This document shows positions 9,297 to 17,344 of a stretch of 64,000 bases of DNA, piece after piece. How positions within the stretch are numbered: the stretch's first letter is position 1; each line of letters begins with the position of its first letter. Source of the DNA: Nitrospirota bacterium (GTDB taxonomy: Bacteria > Nitrospirota > Thermodesulfovibrionia > Thermodesulfovibrionales > UBA6898). Position numbers and translations under genes: made by a program. The notes beneath the pieces are model-generated. The model saw only the letters and a list, made by a program, of their open reading frames with translations. It searched no databases and was not told the DNA's origin. The stretch is taken from contig JAKAHR010000001.1 in NCBI GenBank assembly GCA_021825365.1, positions 1 through 64,000 of the forward strand, read 5' to 3'.

Positions 9297-9548
9297 TTAT
9301 TCAGGCACATCCTCGTGCCTGAACTTGAATATGCGGGCTATCACATTCCATGGAAAGGTTTTTATGGCCGCGTTGTATTCCCTCACCGCAACAATGGAGA
9401 TCTCACGCCGAGACGCAGCAGCTGTACGGGCTGACCGTGCCGTTGCCCGCAATCTCGCCAGTCTGCCATAGAGAGCTATCCCGGAAAGCAGGGCAAGGGC
9501 ACCTACGCCGGCAACGACTATCACGATTGTCACCGCAAGGGCGATCAT
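9297..9548 (-). CDS. Small membrane protein with a LemA-like C-terminus
   Basis: An 83-residue protein with one N-terminal transmembrane segment (about residues 3-28) and a basic, Ala/Arg-rich linker. It ends in REYNAAIKTFPWNVIARIFKF, close to the end of LemA proteins (a YNxAxxxFP motif followed by an aromatic KFxxxE tail). The roughly 100-residue helical core of LemA is missing. The start at 9548 was chosen because GGGAGGTG lies just upstream on this strand; longer starts exist but lack a binding site. It is convergent with fabD, only 3 nt from its stop. It may be a shortened LemA relative or an unrelated small membrane protein. Confidence 0.55.
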   Translation of the reverse strand: MIALAVTIVIVVAGVGALALLSGIALYGRLARLRATARSARTAAASRREISIVAVREYNAAIKTFPWNVIARIFKFRHEDVPE

Positions 9549-9786
9549 GGCACCTCCCAACTCAGCATTGACCGGCATCCCGAATCCGCAGCTGGAATCA
9601 AGCCGGCGAATCATATGCCCGGGAGTGGCTATAACGCTTTATTGTCGCTTCCACCCCCGCGTTTAGAATAGCAGAAGATATCGCGTATCAGGAAGTGAGA
9701 TATCCGCTGTTGTTGCCGGGTGCCCTTGAAGATATAATGGTCAGAGAGGCGGGTCTTTGTTGACTTCCTCTCACGGAGGCAGCGGA

Positions 9787-11685
9787 ATGATGCAGGATGA
9801 GCGCGAGATGATGATTGAGAGAATCAAAGGTGAATTCCCCGAGAAGCTTGCGCCTGAGGAACACATATTCAGTCATATTCATCCCGGCGCCAGGATCTTT
9901 GTCGGAACAGGATGCGGGGAGCCTCAGTGTCTCGTGCGTTCCCTGTTGAGGTATGTCCAGAATCATCCTAAGGCCTTCTTCGACACCGAGATCCTTCAGG
10001 TCTGGACCCTTGGCGTGACGCCCTATGCTGACGAGAAATTCAGGGATGTGTTCCGTTACAACGCATTCTTCATCGGACAAAACGCGCGCGATGCGGTAAA
10101 CAGGGGACAGGCAGACTATACCCCCATCTTTCTTTCATCGGTCCCTGACCTCTTTCGCACACGGCGTATCCCGGTCGACGTTGCCCTCATCCAGACTTCC
10201 GTGCCTGACGCGCACGGTTACGTGAGCCTTGGTATCAGCGTGGATATTGTGAAGGCGGCGATGGAAAATGCCTCCCTCGTCATTGCGCAGCTGAACCGCC
10301 AGATGCCGCGGGTGCATGGCGAGACCTTTATCCATCTGCGAGACCTTGATTACATAGTCCCCTGTGACGAGCCTCTCTTGGAATTTGAATCGCTGGTCCC
10401 GGACAGCCTCGCAGAGCGGATCGGCAGACATGTGGCCCGGATCGTCCGCGACGGCGATACGATACAGGTGGGATACGGCAGTATCCCCAACGCGATTCTG
10501 ACTCACCTGAAGCACAAAAAGAACCTCGGCGTGCATACGGAACTCCTGACAGACGGGATAGCGGAACTTATGCGGGCGGGGGTCATCGATAACACGTGCA
10601 AGGACCTCAACAGGGGCAAGACGGTCGCCGCCTTCTGCATGGGTAAGAGGGAGACATATGAGTTCATCAATGACAACCCGGCGGTTGAATTCAGGCCCGT
10701 GAACTATACGAATAACCCCCTTACGATAGCCAGGCACAAGAACATGACCGCTATCAACAGCGGGCTGGAGATCGATCTTACCGGGCAGGCTACCGCGGAA
10801 TCTCTTGGGAATTACTTCTTCAGCGGCATCGGCGGGCAGGCGGACTTCATGAGAGGGGCTACCCTGTCCCAGGGCGGCAAGACGATCCTCGCCCTGCAGT
10901 CTACGGCGGGCGGGGGATCGACCTCCAGGATCGTCCCCGCACTGAGCCAGGGGGCGGGTGTGACCCTGACGCGCGGTGACGTCCACTACGTCGTGACCGA
11001 ATACGGTATCGCCTATCTGCATGGTAAGAACATCAGGGAACGCGCGCTTGATCTTATTGCCATTGCGCACCCGAAGTTTCGGTCCTGGCTGATCGAGGAG
11101 GCGAAGAAGCGGTCTCTCATCTATGCGGACCAGGCCTTTGTGGCCGGCGAGGGCGGCGAATATCCTGAGGCCCTGGAAACATGGCGGACAACCAAATCGG
11201 GGCTGAGAATCTTTCTGAGGCCGGTAAGGATATCAGACGAGCAGCTTCTTAAGGACTTCTTTTACTCTCTGTCTCCGGATGCCATGTACCACCGATTCAT
11301 CTCGGCCAGAAGGGACATGCTCCATGAACAGCGCCAGAAGTTCGTGGTGATCGATTACACGCGGGAAATGGTCATCCTGGCCGTTACGATTGAGGAGGGA
11401 AATGAGACCATCGTCGGCATGGGACAATATCACATTGACGAGCGGAGCCATACCGCAGAGGTCGCCTTTGTGGTGCGGGACGCATTCCAGGGCAGGGGGA
11501 TCGGGGCTGAACTGCTGGCCCATCTTACCTATGGCGCAAGAAGAAATGGCCTCCATGGCTTCACCGCCGAGGTTCTCATGGACAACAAGAAGATGCTCCA
11601 GCTCTTCGAGAAGGCCGGCTTTATCGTCGAAAGGAGGGCCGAGGGAGGCATGTATGAACTCATGATGTCCTTCACGGAGTCCTGA
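9787..11685 (+). CDS. Acetyl-CoA hydrolase/CoA-transferase fused to a GNAT acetyltransferase domain
   Basis: A 632-residue two-domain protein. Residues 1 to about 430 resemble the 4-hydroxybutyrate CoA-transferase/acetyl-CoA hydrolase family, with an IQVGYGSIPNAIL segment, the GLEIDLTGQ segment with its acidic residue, a GIGGQADFMRGA segment and a late VTEYGIAYLHGKN motif. From about residue 455 a GNAT domain begins, with the acetyl-CoA pyrophosphate-binding RDAFQGRGIGAELL motif. GGAGG at 9775-9779 selects the ATG at 9787. The CoA-transferase half probably moves CoA between short-chain acids. The GNAT half may acetylate a protein or small molecule. Confidence 0.85.
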   Translation: MMQDEREMMIERIKGEFPEKLAPEEHIFSHIHPGARIFVGTGCGEPQCLVRSLLRYVQNHPKAFFDTEILQVWTLGVTPYADEKFRDVFRYNAFFIGQNARDAVNRGQADYTPIFLSSVPDLFRTRRIPVDVALIQTSVPDAHGYVSLGISVDIVKAAMENASLVIAQLNRQMPRVHGETFIHLRDLDYIVPCDEPLLEFESLVPDSLAERIGRHVARIVRDGDTIQVGYGSIPNAILTHLKHKKNLGVHTELLTDGIAELMRAGVIDNTCKDLNRGKTVAAFCMGKRETYEFINDNPAVEFRPVNYTNNPLTIARHKNMTAINSGLEIDLTGQATAESLGNYFFSGIGGQADFMRGATLSQGGKTILALQSTAGGGSTSRIVPALSQGAGVTLTRGDVHYVVTEYGIAYLHGKNIRERALDLIAIAHPKFRSWLIEEAKKRSLIYADQAFVAGEGGEYPEALETWRTTKSGLRIFLRPVRISDEQLLKDFFYSLSPDAMYHRFISARRDMLHEQRQKFVVIDYTREMVILAVTIEEGNETIVGMGQYHIDERSHTAEVAFVVRDAFQGRGIGAELLAHLTYGARRNGLHGFTAEVLMDNKKMLQLFEKAGFIVERRAEGGMYELMMSFTES

Positions 11686-11702
11686 TGCCCGCGGCGGGCG
11701 TC

Positions 11703-12374
11703 TCAGCGCTTCCTGTTCTTGATCAGTTTTTCAATCGCCGACTGGTATTCAGGCTTTAGATCCAGGAACCTGAGGCCATACTGATAATTGTTTTCCTGTC
11801 CCTCAACCCTCATGACTTCCGCCTCCACCGTAACCTGACCTGATCCGGGAAGAAAGAAGGAACACGATATCCGGTCGCCCTTTGCGAATGTCTTCCCCGT
11901 CTCGATCAGTACCCCTGAGGTGCTGATATTCCGGCTATTGCAGAAGAAGGGCTCTTCATGAAACCTGCCCGAAAAGGACACCTTCAGGAGCGCCCGGTAG
12001 CTTTTCCGTATCGGAATCTCGAGCAGTTTACTCACCGTCTCGAGAAAGAAAGACTGCCGTATCGGCTTTGTCATATAAGCGTTGACTTTGCAGCGAACGG
12101 AAAGCTGTCGCTCCGTTCCGGTACCCGACCCCAGCATGATGATCGATACGTGTCTCAGCAGTTCGTCATTCCGTATCACGGAACAGAGCTTCTCAATGCC
12201 CATGCCCTGCAGCGTTGCATCGATGATAAGGAGGTCCATACGGTGCGACCGGTGCAGTTCGAGGGCCTCTTCTCCCGAAGGGGTGGTAAAAACCCTGAAA
12301 TCAGACCTGCTGAGGATATTCTTTTCCTGCTCCATCGTGGCACTGCCCTGATCAACAATGAGAATCTTCTTCAC
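11703..12374 (-). CDS. Response regulator receiver domain + PilZ (c-di-GMP-binding) domain
   Basis: A 223-residue protein. The N-terminal 120 residues form a receiver domain: KILIVDQGSA, a LLIIDATLQGMG segment whose Asp is the likely phosphoacceptor, and a YMTKPIRQ segment with the conserved Lys. The C-terminal half looks like a PilZ domain, with RKSYRALLKV giving the RxxxR-like part, a SGVLIETGKTF segment close to the (D/N)xSxxG pattern, and YQYGLRFLDL at the end. It may read c-di-GMP in a phosphorylation-dependent way. Its start overlaps the upstream gene by 4 nt, making it the last gene of a seven-gene operon that begins with a GGDEF protein. Confidence 0.82.
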   Translation of the reverse strand: MKKILIVDQGSATMEQEKNILSRSDFRVFTTPSGEEALELHRSHRMDLLIIDATLQGMGIEKLCSVIRNDELLRHVSIIMLGSGTGTERQLSVRCKVNAYMTKPIRQSFFLETVSKLLEIPIRKSYRALLKVSFSGRFHEEPFFCNSRNISTSGVLIETGKTFAKGDRISCSFFLPGSGQVTVEAEVMRVEGQENNYQYGLRFLDLKPEYQSAIEKLIKNRKR

Positions 12375-13174
12375 GCTCTATCCTCCTGGACGGAGCCGGG
12401 ATCACCTACAGGGCCTGACAACGCCCGAAACGCGAAGACAAGGTAAGCAATATAGACTAGTAGGCCGGCAAACCAGCCGAGGCCGTATCCGGCTCCAGCA
12501 AGGGACAGGCCGGTTCCTACGACAATGGCGGGTGTCGCCGAGACGGCAGCCAGACGGGCCGCAGAAGAGAAGCTCAGCTGGATGCCCGCCTTCCGGGCGA
12601 TCCAATAGCCTGCCGCCCCGAAGACAAGAGCTTCCGAGAAATGATAGAGGGTGGAGAAGAAGAGGGCGAGGGGATACAGGACAAAGGGAAATGCATCTTC
12701 CATATCGTCCAGGAAGCCGAATGCGACCCTCCTGTCTATCGAAAGATCGCCGATTTCGGCGAGATCAAAGACCTTCGCAACGGATCCCTCCTGCCTGACC
12801 AGCAACTGCGTTCCGGTAAGCAGTATCAGTGCCGGCGTGCCGTCAAGACCCTTATAAGTACCGCCGGTGTCGATGATGGCAAGCGGCTTTCCGGACTCCT
12901 CGTCCCTGATGAAATATGGCACTTTCGCCCCAACAGATAAATGCCCTTTCGAGAGTGTCATGGGAGGAATCTGCCGGACGATCTTCGGTGCCTCGGTGTT
13001 GATGTAGTCCGAGAAGAGGGAGTTCATGTTTATGACGCCGGGCAGGGTGCAGAGGGACAGCAGCATCAGGAGGTAAGACAGGCCGAGCCCTCTCCAGTGA
13101 CGGGCGACGTCCTGATAGACCTCCCGCGAATGGAAGGAAAGAACGAGCGGATGGATCAGACTGTAGCGTCGCAC
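12371..13174 (-). CDS. DUF1189-like integral membrane protein
   Basis: A 267-residue membrane protein starting at GTG. The opening (LVLSFHSREVYQDVARHWRG) matches the start pattern of DUF1189 proteins. A first transmembrane helix follows at about residues 29-48, then an extracytoplasmic domain of about 120 residues, then three or four more helices near the C-terminus. No catalytic motif is visible and the function of the family is unknown. It sits 6 nt downstream of lspA and overlaps the receiver-PilZ gene by 4 nt. Confidence 0.6.
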   Translation of the reverse strand: MRRYSLIHPLVLSFHSREVYQDVARHWRGLGLSYLLMLLSLCTLPGVINMNSLFSDYINTEAPKIVRQIPPMTLSKGHLSVGAKVPYFIRDEESGKPLAIIDTGGTYKGLDGTPALILLTGTQLLVRQEGSVAKVFDLAEIGDLSIDRRVAFGFLDDMEDAFPFVLYPLALFFSTLYHFSEALVFGAAGYWIARKAGIQLSFSSAARLAAVSATPAIVVGTGLSLAGAGYGLGWFAGLLVYIAYLVFAFRALSGPVGDPGSVQEDRA

Positions 13175-13180
13175 CGTAAC

Positions 13181-13639
13181 TTACCTCTTCCGTACGGTTT
13201 CCCTGACCGCGTTAAGGACCAGCAGCGCTATTCCCACGGTGAGAGCCGAATCGGCAATATTGAAGGCAGGCCAGTAGAACCTCCCTGCATACACTTCAAG
13301 AAAGTCCACGACAGAACCTCGCGCTACCCTGTCTGCCAGGTTGCCGGCGGCGCCGCCAAGTATAAGAGAAAATCCAAGCCTGTTTTCCCTGTCTTTCACG
13401 ATCATCAGGGACACGATTACAACCGCAACCGCCGAAACAGCGATAAAAAAAATGTTGCCGAGATTCCTGAACATGCCGAAAGCCGAACCCGTGTTCCGGT
13501 AGTAGACCAGATTAAAAAAGGGCAGGACCCTGATCACGTCGAAGACCGCCAGCCAGCTGACAACAGCCAGCTTCGTGACCTGATCAAGGACAAAGACAAC
13601 GAAGGAGAGGCAAAAGAATAAGGGCGCTCGGTTATCCAT
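13181..13639 (-). CDS. lspA: Lipoprotein signal peptidase (signal peptidase II)
   Basis: A 152-residue, four-helix inner-membrane aspartyl protease that removes signal peptides from diacylglyceryl-prolipoproteins. Both catalytic-region motifs are present: GAAGNLADRVARGSVVDFL with the first Asp and AFNIADSALTVG with the second. The NTGSAFGMF segment is also conserved. The length is slightly under the usual 160. The gene lies 7 nt downstream of the GNAT gene. The window encodes at least one predicted substrate, the TlpA-like lipoprotein near 60.7 kb. Confidence 0.93.
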   Translation of the reverse strand: MDNRAPLFFCLSFVVFVLDQVTKLAVVSWLAVFDVIRVLPFFNLVYYRNTGSAFGMFRNLGNIFFIAVSAVAVVIVSLMIVKDRENRLGFSLILGGAAGNLADRVARGSVVDFLEVYAGRFYWPAFNIADSALTVGIALLVLNAVRETVRKR

Positions 13640-13646
13640 GGGCGGT

Positions 13647-14099
13647 CTACAAGGTGATAATCAGCGCGGTCTCATCGCACTCAGGAAACTTTGGGCAACG
13701 GATGCAGTCGCCCCATATCTTTTGCGGAAGCGTGGATTTGTCTATGTCGAGGAATCCGAGCTTCCTGAAGAAATCGGACTGATAGGTCAGGACAAATACC
13801 CGCTGTATCCCCATCGCCTTTGCCTCGGCAAGGCACTTCTTCACCAGTCTTCTTCCGATACCCCTCCTCTGGTATTCCTTCCTTACGGCCAGGGAACGAA
13901 CTTCGGCGAGGTCTTCCCACAGGATATGGAGGGCGCATGCACCGCAGAGCCTGTCACTTTCCTCCGCGACAAAAAAATCCCGGATATTCTCGTACAGCTC
14001 ATTGATCGACCGCGGGATCATCTCCTCGCGCCTGGCGAATTCGTTGACGAGGCGCTGGACATCCTTAAGATCGGGGATCTTTGCTTTTCTTATGGTCAA
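13647..14099 (-). CDS. Amino-acid N-acetyltransferase (short N-acetylglutamate synthase-type GNAT)
   Basis: A 150-residue GNAT protein. The AcCoA-binding motif is RKEYQRRGIGRRLV. The C-terminus (KIWGDCIRCPKFPECDETALI) has the Cys-x-x-Cys and Cys residues seen in short, stand-alone N-acetylglutamate synthases, which begin arginine synthesis by acetylating glutamate. The best start is TTG at 14099, with AAAGGA about 10 nt upstream. Its 5' end overlaps korC by 35 nt. No other arginine gene is nearby, so the substrate is inferred from family resemblance. Confidence 0.8.
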   Translation of the reverse strand: MTIRKAKIPDLKDVQRLVNEFARREEMIPRSINELYENIRDFFVAEESDRLCGACALHILWEDLAEVRSLAVRKEYQRRGIGRRLVKKCLAEAKAMGIQRVFVLTYQSDFFRKLGFLDIDKSTLPQKIWGDCIRCPKFPECDETALIITL

Positions 14100-14628
14100 T
14101 GTAATCCATTCCTTTCATGATCGTGATCAGGTTCACATTCGAACCTCCCGCCCCTCCCGCCTTCTTCCCGGCCTCACATACTCTCTGCGCCGAGGTGCGC
14201 GACAGAATGCCGGTTTTTGCGATAAGGGCCCCGAGCATTACCATGTTCGCTGACCGGGTGTTGCCTGACCGTCTCGCGATCTCGGTAGCGGGCACAGCCA
14301 CGCAACGGGCACCCTCTGTCGGCCCGGGCTCCGGTATCAGCGAAGAGTCCAGGAAGAGAAGACCCCGTCTGCCGAGCCTCGGCCGGAACTTTTCGAGAGA
14401 GGCCTGGTTCATGGCGACCAGGATATCCGGGGTCGATACGACAGGTGAGCCTATCATGGTGTCGGAGATGATCACCGTGCAATTCGCCGTCCCGCCCCGC
14501 ATCTCTGCTCCGTAGGAGGGGAACCAGGTGACCTCCCGGCCGTCGAGCATGGCTGCAAAGGCAAGGGCTTTGCCCAGATACAGAATGCCCTGGCCCCCGG
14601 AACCGGCTATGATAATCTTTCTTTCCAT
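14065..14628 (-). CDS. korC: 2-oxoacid:ferredoxin oxidoreductase gamma subunit
   Basis: A 187-residue gamma subunit of the pyruvate/2-oxoglutarate/ketoisovalerate:ferredoxin oxidoreductase family. Signatures are the IIIAGSGGQGILYLGKAL start and a SYGAEMRGGTANC segment followed by VIISD. The start at 14628 was chosen for its AAAGGA site and because the conserved domain begins right there. It lies 13 nt downstream of the beta subunit. The catalytic alpha subunit that normally accompanies these two is not next to them. Subfamily (Kor versus Vor) cannot be fixed by eye. Confidence 0.88.
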   Translation of the reverse strand: MERKIIIAGSGGQGILYLGKALAFAAMLDGREVTWFPSYGAEMRGGTANCTVIISDTMIGSPVVSTPDILVAMNQASLEKFRPRLGRRGLLFLDSSLIPEPGPTEGARCVAVPATEIARRSGNTRSANMVMLGALIAKTGILSRTSAQRVCEAGKKAGGAGGSNVNLITIMKGMDYIDHKKSKDPRS

Positions 14629-14641
14629 CCCGATTCCTTTC

Positions 14642-15379
14642 TCATCCGGCATCCTTGAGGAGACCGATGGGGAAGAAATGAGCCATCTGTTCGCGCATCC
14701 ACCGAAGCGATGCATTCGGGCTCAGGCCCCAATCAGTGGGGCAGGGGGACAACAGCTCAACCAGGCTGAACCCCTTGCCGGTCATCTGATAGACCAATGC
14801 CTTTTCAATCGCGCGCTTTGCCGCGATAATGTCGCGATGCGAGTCGACAGAGACCCTCTCCAGATAGGTGACACCCTCTATGGTGGACAGAAGCTCTGCA
14901 ACGCGCAGCGGATTCCCGTCCGGCCTGCTGCTCCTGCCGCGGGGCGTGGTAGTCGTCCGCTGACCTATGAGCGTGGTAGGCGCCATCTGTCCGCCGGTCA
15001 TGCCATACGTGGCGTTATTCACAAAGAAGACCGAGATGTTTTCTCCGCGAGCAGCGGTGTGGATAATCTCGGACGTGCCGATGGCAGCCAAGTCTCCGTC
15101 TCCCTGGTAGGAGAAGATCACCCTGTCCGGCATGACCCTCTTTAGTGCGGTTGCAACGGCAGGCGGACGGCCGTGGGCCACTTCAAGCATATCGAAATTG
15201 AAATAGTCATAAGCGAAGACGGCACAACCCACCGGAGCGATGCCCACGACCCTCTCCCGTATCCCCAGCGTGTCGACGCATTCAGCGATCAGCCGATGGA
15301 TGAGACTGTGCCCGCACCCTGGGCAATACCTGAAGGGAACCCGCTTCAGACTGTTTGGTCTGCCAAATATCTTCTTCAT
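14642..15379 (-). CDS. korB: 2-oxoacid:ferredoxin oxidoreductase beta subunit (TPP-binding)
   Basis: A 245-residue beta subunit. It has the RYCPGCGHSLIHRL iron-sulfur/TPP entry, a GCAVFAYDY segment, the HGRPPAVATALKR helix, and the TPP/Mg motif SYQGDGDLAAIG followed by NNATYGMTGGQMAPTT. The enzyme oxidatively decarboxylates 2-oxoacids to acyl-CoA and reduces ferredoxin, or runs in reverse for CO2 fixation. The start at 15379 forms an ATGA overlap with the stop of the upstream GGDEF gene and follows GGCAGG. Together with korC it makes only half of the usual complex. No korA or ferredoxin subunit korD lies beside it. Confidence 0.9.
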   Translation of the reverse strand: MKKIFGRPNSLKRVPFRYCPGCGHSLIHRLIAECVDTLGIRERVVGIAPVGCAVFAYDYFNFDMLEVAHGRPPAVATALKRVMPDRVIFSYQGDGDLAAIGTSEIIHTAARGENISVFFVNNATYGMTGGQMAPTTLIGQRTTTTPRGRSSRPDGNPLRVAELLSTIEGVTYLERVSVDSHRDIIAAKRAIEKALVYQMTGKGFSLVELLSPCPTDWGLSPNASLRWMREQMAHFFPIGLLKDAG

Positions 15380-16755
15380 GTACCTGCCTTTGAACATATG
15401 ATCATATTCTTGCCGGCAGCCTTCGCCGCATACAGGGCCGAGTCAGCTGCATACAGGAGCGAACTCGCATCAGCCGCGTTTCGCGGATATGAAGCAATGC
15501 CCCCGCTCAGGGTGATCGTCACCCCCGCCGTCCTGTTTGCCAGAAAATGGGTCTTTTCGACCGTCATACGTATCCGGTCAGCCAGATTGACAGTCTCCTG
15601 CTCTGGTGTGTTCGGCAGGATTATTATAAACTCCTCGCCCCCATATCTGACAACTATATCTGTTGCACGGGATACGGCCTTGAGTATCCCGGCCAGTTCG
15701 TGAAGTACATCGTCACCCGCCTGGTGGCCGTATGTATCGTTGAGAAACTTGAAATTGTCGATATCAAAAAGGATTAGGGAAAAGGAGTGGCTATACCGGT
15801 TTGCCCTCGCTATCTCCACATCGAGTTGTTTGTAGAAATACCTGGTATTGTACAGGCCGGTCAGTCCGTCCGTTATGGAAAGCCGCTCTGTCTCGTGGAA
15901 GAGCTTTATCTTGTCGATAATAAGCGAAACATGGTTGCCCACCAGTGAAAGAACAGCCGCGGCATCGAAGTCGAGGCCTTTTTCCCCCTTGCGCTGACTG
16001 GCAAGGAACAGGAGGCCAAGGAGGTTATTGTTATAGATAAGAGGAACCACGGTCAGGAAAGAGAAACCCTCCTGCTTAAGTACGTCGTTTTGTGACACAT
16101 CGCGGGCCTCCAGGAAATGGAGGGGGTCCCTGATCTTGATGAGGTCTGCACACAGTTTCGTCAGACCGCCCTCAGCCACTCCTTTTTTCAGCCGCTCTGA
16201 AACTCCGGCGGCGCTTTTGAGGATGAAGGAGTCGTTCTCCCGGAAAAGGAGCCAGCCTGAGCTGAAATCAGTTATCAGGAGCACTTTCTTCAGGAGTTCT
16301 TCGATGGCCACATCCACATTTTCTGAAGTGATAAAGGCGCTCGAAAGGGTGTTTATGATTATCAACTCCCGGTTTCTGCGTAACAGTTCTTTCTCCAGGT
16401 TGATGAAGTTGGAAATGTCCTTGAAGAGAAGCCGGACGAGATTGTTGCCCGAATATGTCTGGAAGGGGAGGATGAATACCTCGAAATGGCGCTCCTGATA
16501 GATGATTACATCCGTCTTTTCGTCTGGAACCGTGAGCGCTTCCTGGATCTTATCTGTAATGAAATTGAACAGTGGGAATTGTCTGAAACTAATTCCCTCG
16601 CAGGATTGTCCCTCGACGCCAAGAAGATTCGCCGCGCTGGAGTTCACCCCGCAGACTGTCCCCTCAGACCCGAGGATGATGAACGGATCGGGGATCAGGT
16701 CTATGGAGAAGTCCTTGCCGGTGAAACGTACTTTGTGATCCTTGCCGGGCGCTAT
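15376..16755 (-). CDS. PAS-GAF-GGDEF diguanylate cyclase (probable non-standard ATA start)
   Basis: A c-di-GMP synthase of about 459 residues. A PAS domain at the N-terminus (LIPDPFIILGSEGTV, then NSSAANLLG) is followed by a GAF domain at about residues 145-280 and a GGDEF domain. The active-site loop reads RYGGEEFIIIL, a functional GGEEF variant. The first standard in-frame start is GTG at 16647, but it falls inside the PAS domain. The frame stays open upstream, and AAAGGAGG at 16762-16769 sits 6 nt before an ATA codon at 16755. I annotate from there, with the start uncertain. It heads the operon running down to the receiver-PilZ gene, which could bind the c-di-GMP made here. Confidence 0.8.
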   Translation of the reverse strand: MAPGKDHKVRFTGKDFSIDLIPDPFIILGSEGTVCGVNSSAANLLGVEGQSCEGISFRQFPLFNFITDKIQEALTVPDEKTDVIIYQERHFEVFILPFQTYSGNNLVRLLFKDISNFINLEKELLRRNRELIIINTLSSAFITSENVDVAIEELLKKVLLITDFSSGWLLFRENDSFILKSAAGVSERLKKGVAEGGLTKLCADLIKIRDPLHFLEARDVSQNDVLKQEGFSFLTVVPLIYNNNLLGLLFLASQRKGEKGLDFDAAAVLSLVGNHVSLIIDKIKLFHETERLSITDGLTGLYNTRYFYKQLDVEIARANRYSHSFSLILFDIDNFKFLNDTYGHQAGDDVLHELAGILKAVSRATDIVVRYGGEEFIIILPNTPEQETVNLADRIRMTVEKTHFLANRTAGVTITLSGGIASYPRNAADASSLLYAADSALYAAKAAGKNMIICSKAGT

Positions 16756-16911
16756 ATGTCTCCTCCTTTACGGTAATTCACTGCTTACATTCTAAGGTTA
16801 AGTGTCCCTTTTGGCAAGCACGCGGCCGCTGTCATATGCCTGTAATGTGAGACATGTTGCCATGTGTCAGCACGAATTGCCATATTGTGGATGGGTTTGC
16901 CCCCAATATTC

Positions 16912-16940
16912 TTGACAGCATCGTCCTTGCATGATAAATG
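16912..16940 (+). promoter_or_regulatory. Possible sigma70 promoter upstream of the cytochrome c gene
   Basis: TTGACA at 16912-16917 is followed after 15-17 nt by GATAAAT, a modest -10. The first ATG (16931) would lie within this -10 region, which argues for translation from 16949 or 16970. Confidence 0.4.
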
Positions 16941-17287
16941 CTAAGTATATGCGCATAGGTGCGGGCTGCGTGAATAGGCAGGTGGCGATCGCCTTATTGG
17001 CGGCGGCGGTCATATTGGGAATCGTATTCATTTCAGGGCGGCCTGATGGCGCTCAGCTGTTCAGGCGTGAAGGGTGCATAGGCTGCCACAGTTTCAGGGG
17101 GCAGGGCGGTCTCATCGGGCCAGACCTGACCGCCGTAACTCATCGAAGGAGCAGGGGATGGATAAGGGAGCAGATACGGAATCCCAGAAAACACCATGCG
17201 GACAGCGTCATGCCCTCCTTTGATCATCTTTCGTGGAGGCAGATCAATGCGCTCATCGATTACCTGAATTCGCAAAGTGAATCATGA
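16931..17287 (+). CDS. Membrane-anchored monoheme cytochrome c
   Basis: A small cytochrome with an N-terminal transmembrane anchor (AIALLAAAVILGIVF), one heme-attachment motif CIGCH, and a late SVMPSFDHLS segment whose Met is the likely sixth iron ligand. The domain is about 80 residues, typical of a class I c-type cytochrome tethered to the periplasmic face of the inner membrane. The start is uncertain: ATG 16931, ATG 16949 or GTG 16970. It lies 173 nt upstream of the hydrogenase operon on the same strand and may be its electron partner or an independent gene. Confidence 0.8.
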   Translation: MINAKYMRIGAGCVNRQVAIALLAAAVILGIVFISGRPDGAQLFRREGCIGCHSFRGQGGLIGPDLTAVTHRRSRGWIREQIRNPRKHHADSVMPSFDHLSWRQINALIDYLNSQSES

Positions 17288-17315
17288 TTTTTGGGATGCT
17301 GTCTCATGATATTTA

Positions 17316-17344
17316 TTGAAAAATGGAGAATGCTGCTGTATTAT
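17316..17344 (+). promoter_or_regulatory. Predicted sigma70 promoter of the hyb hydrogenase operon
   Basis: TTGAAA at 17316-17321 and TATTAT at 17339-17344 are separated by exactly 17 nt. Transcription would start near 17351 and give a leader of about 110 nt before hybO. No sigma54-type -24/-12 element was seen. Confidence 0.6.
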
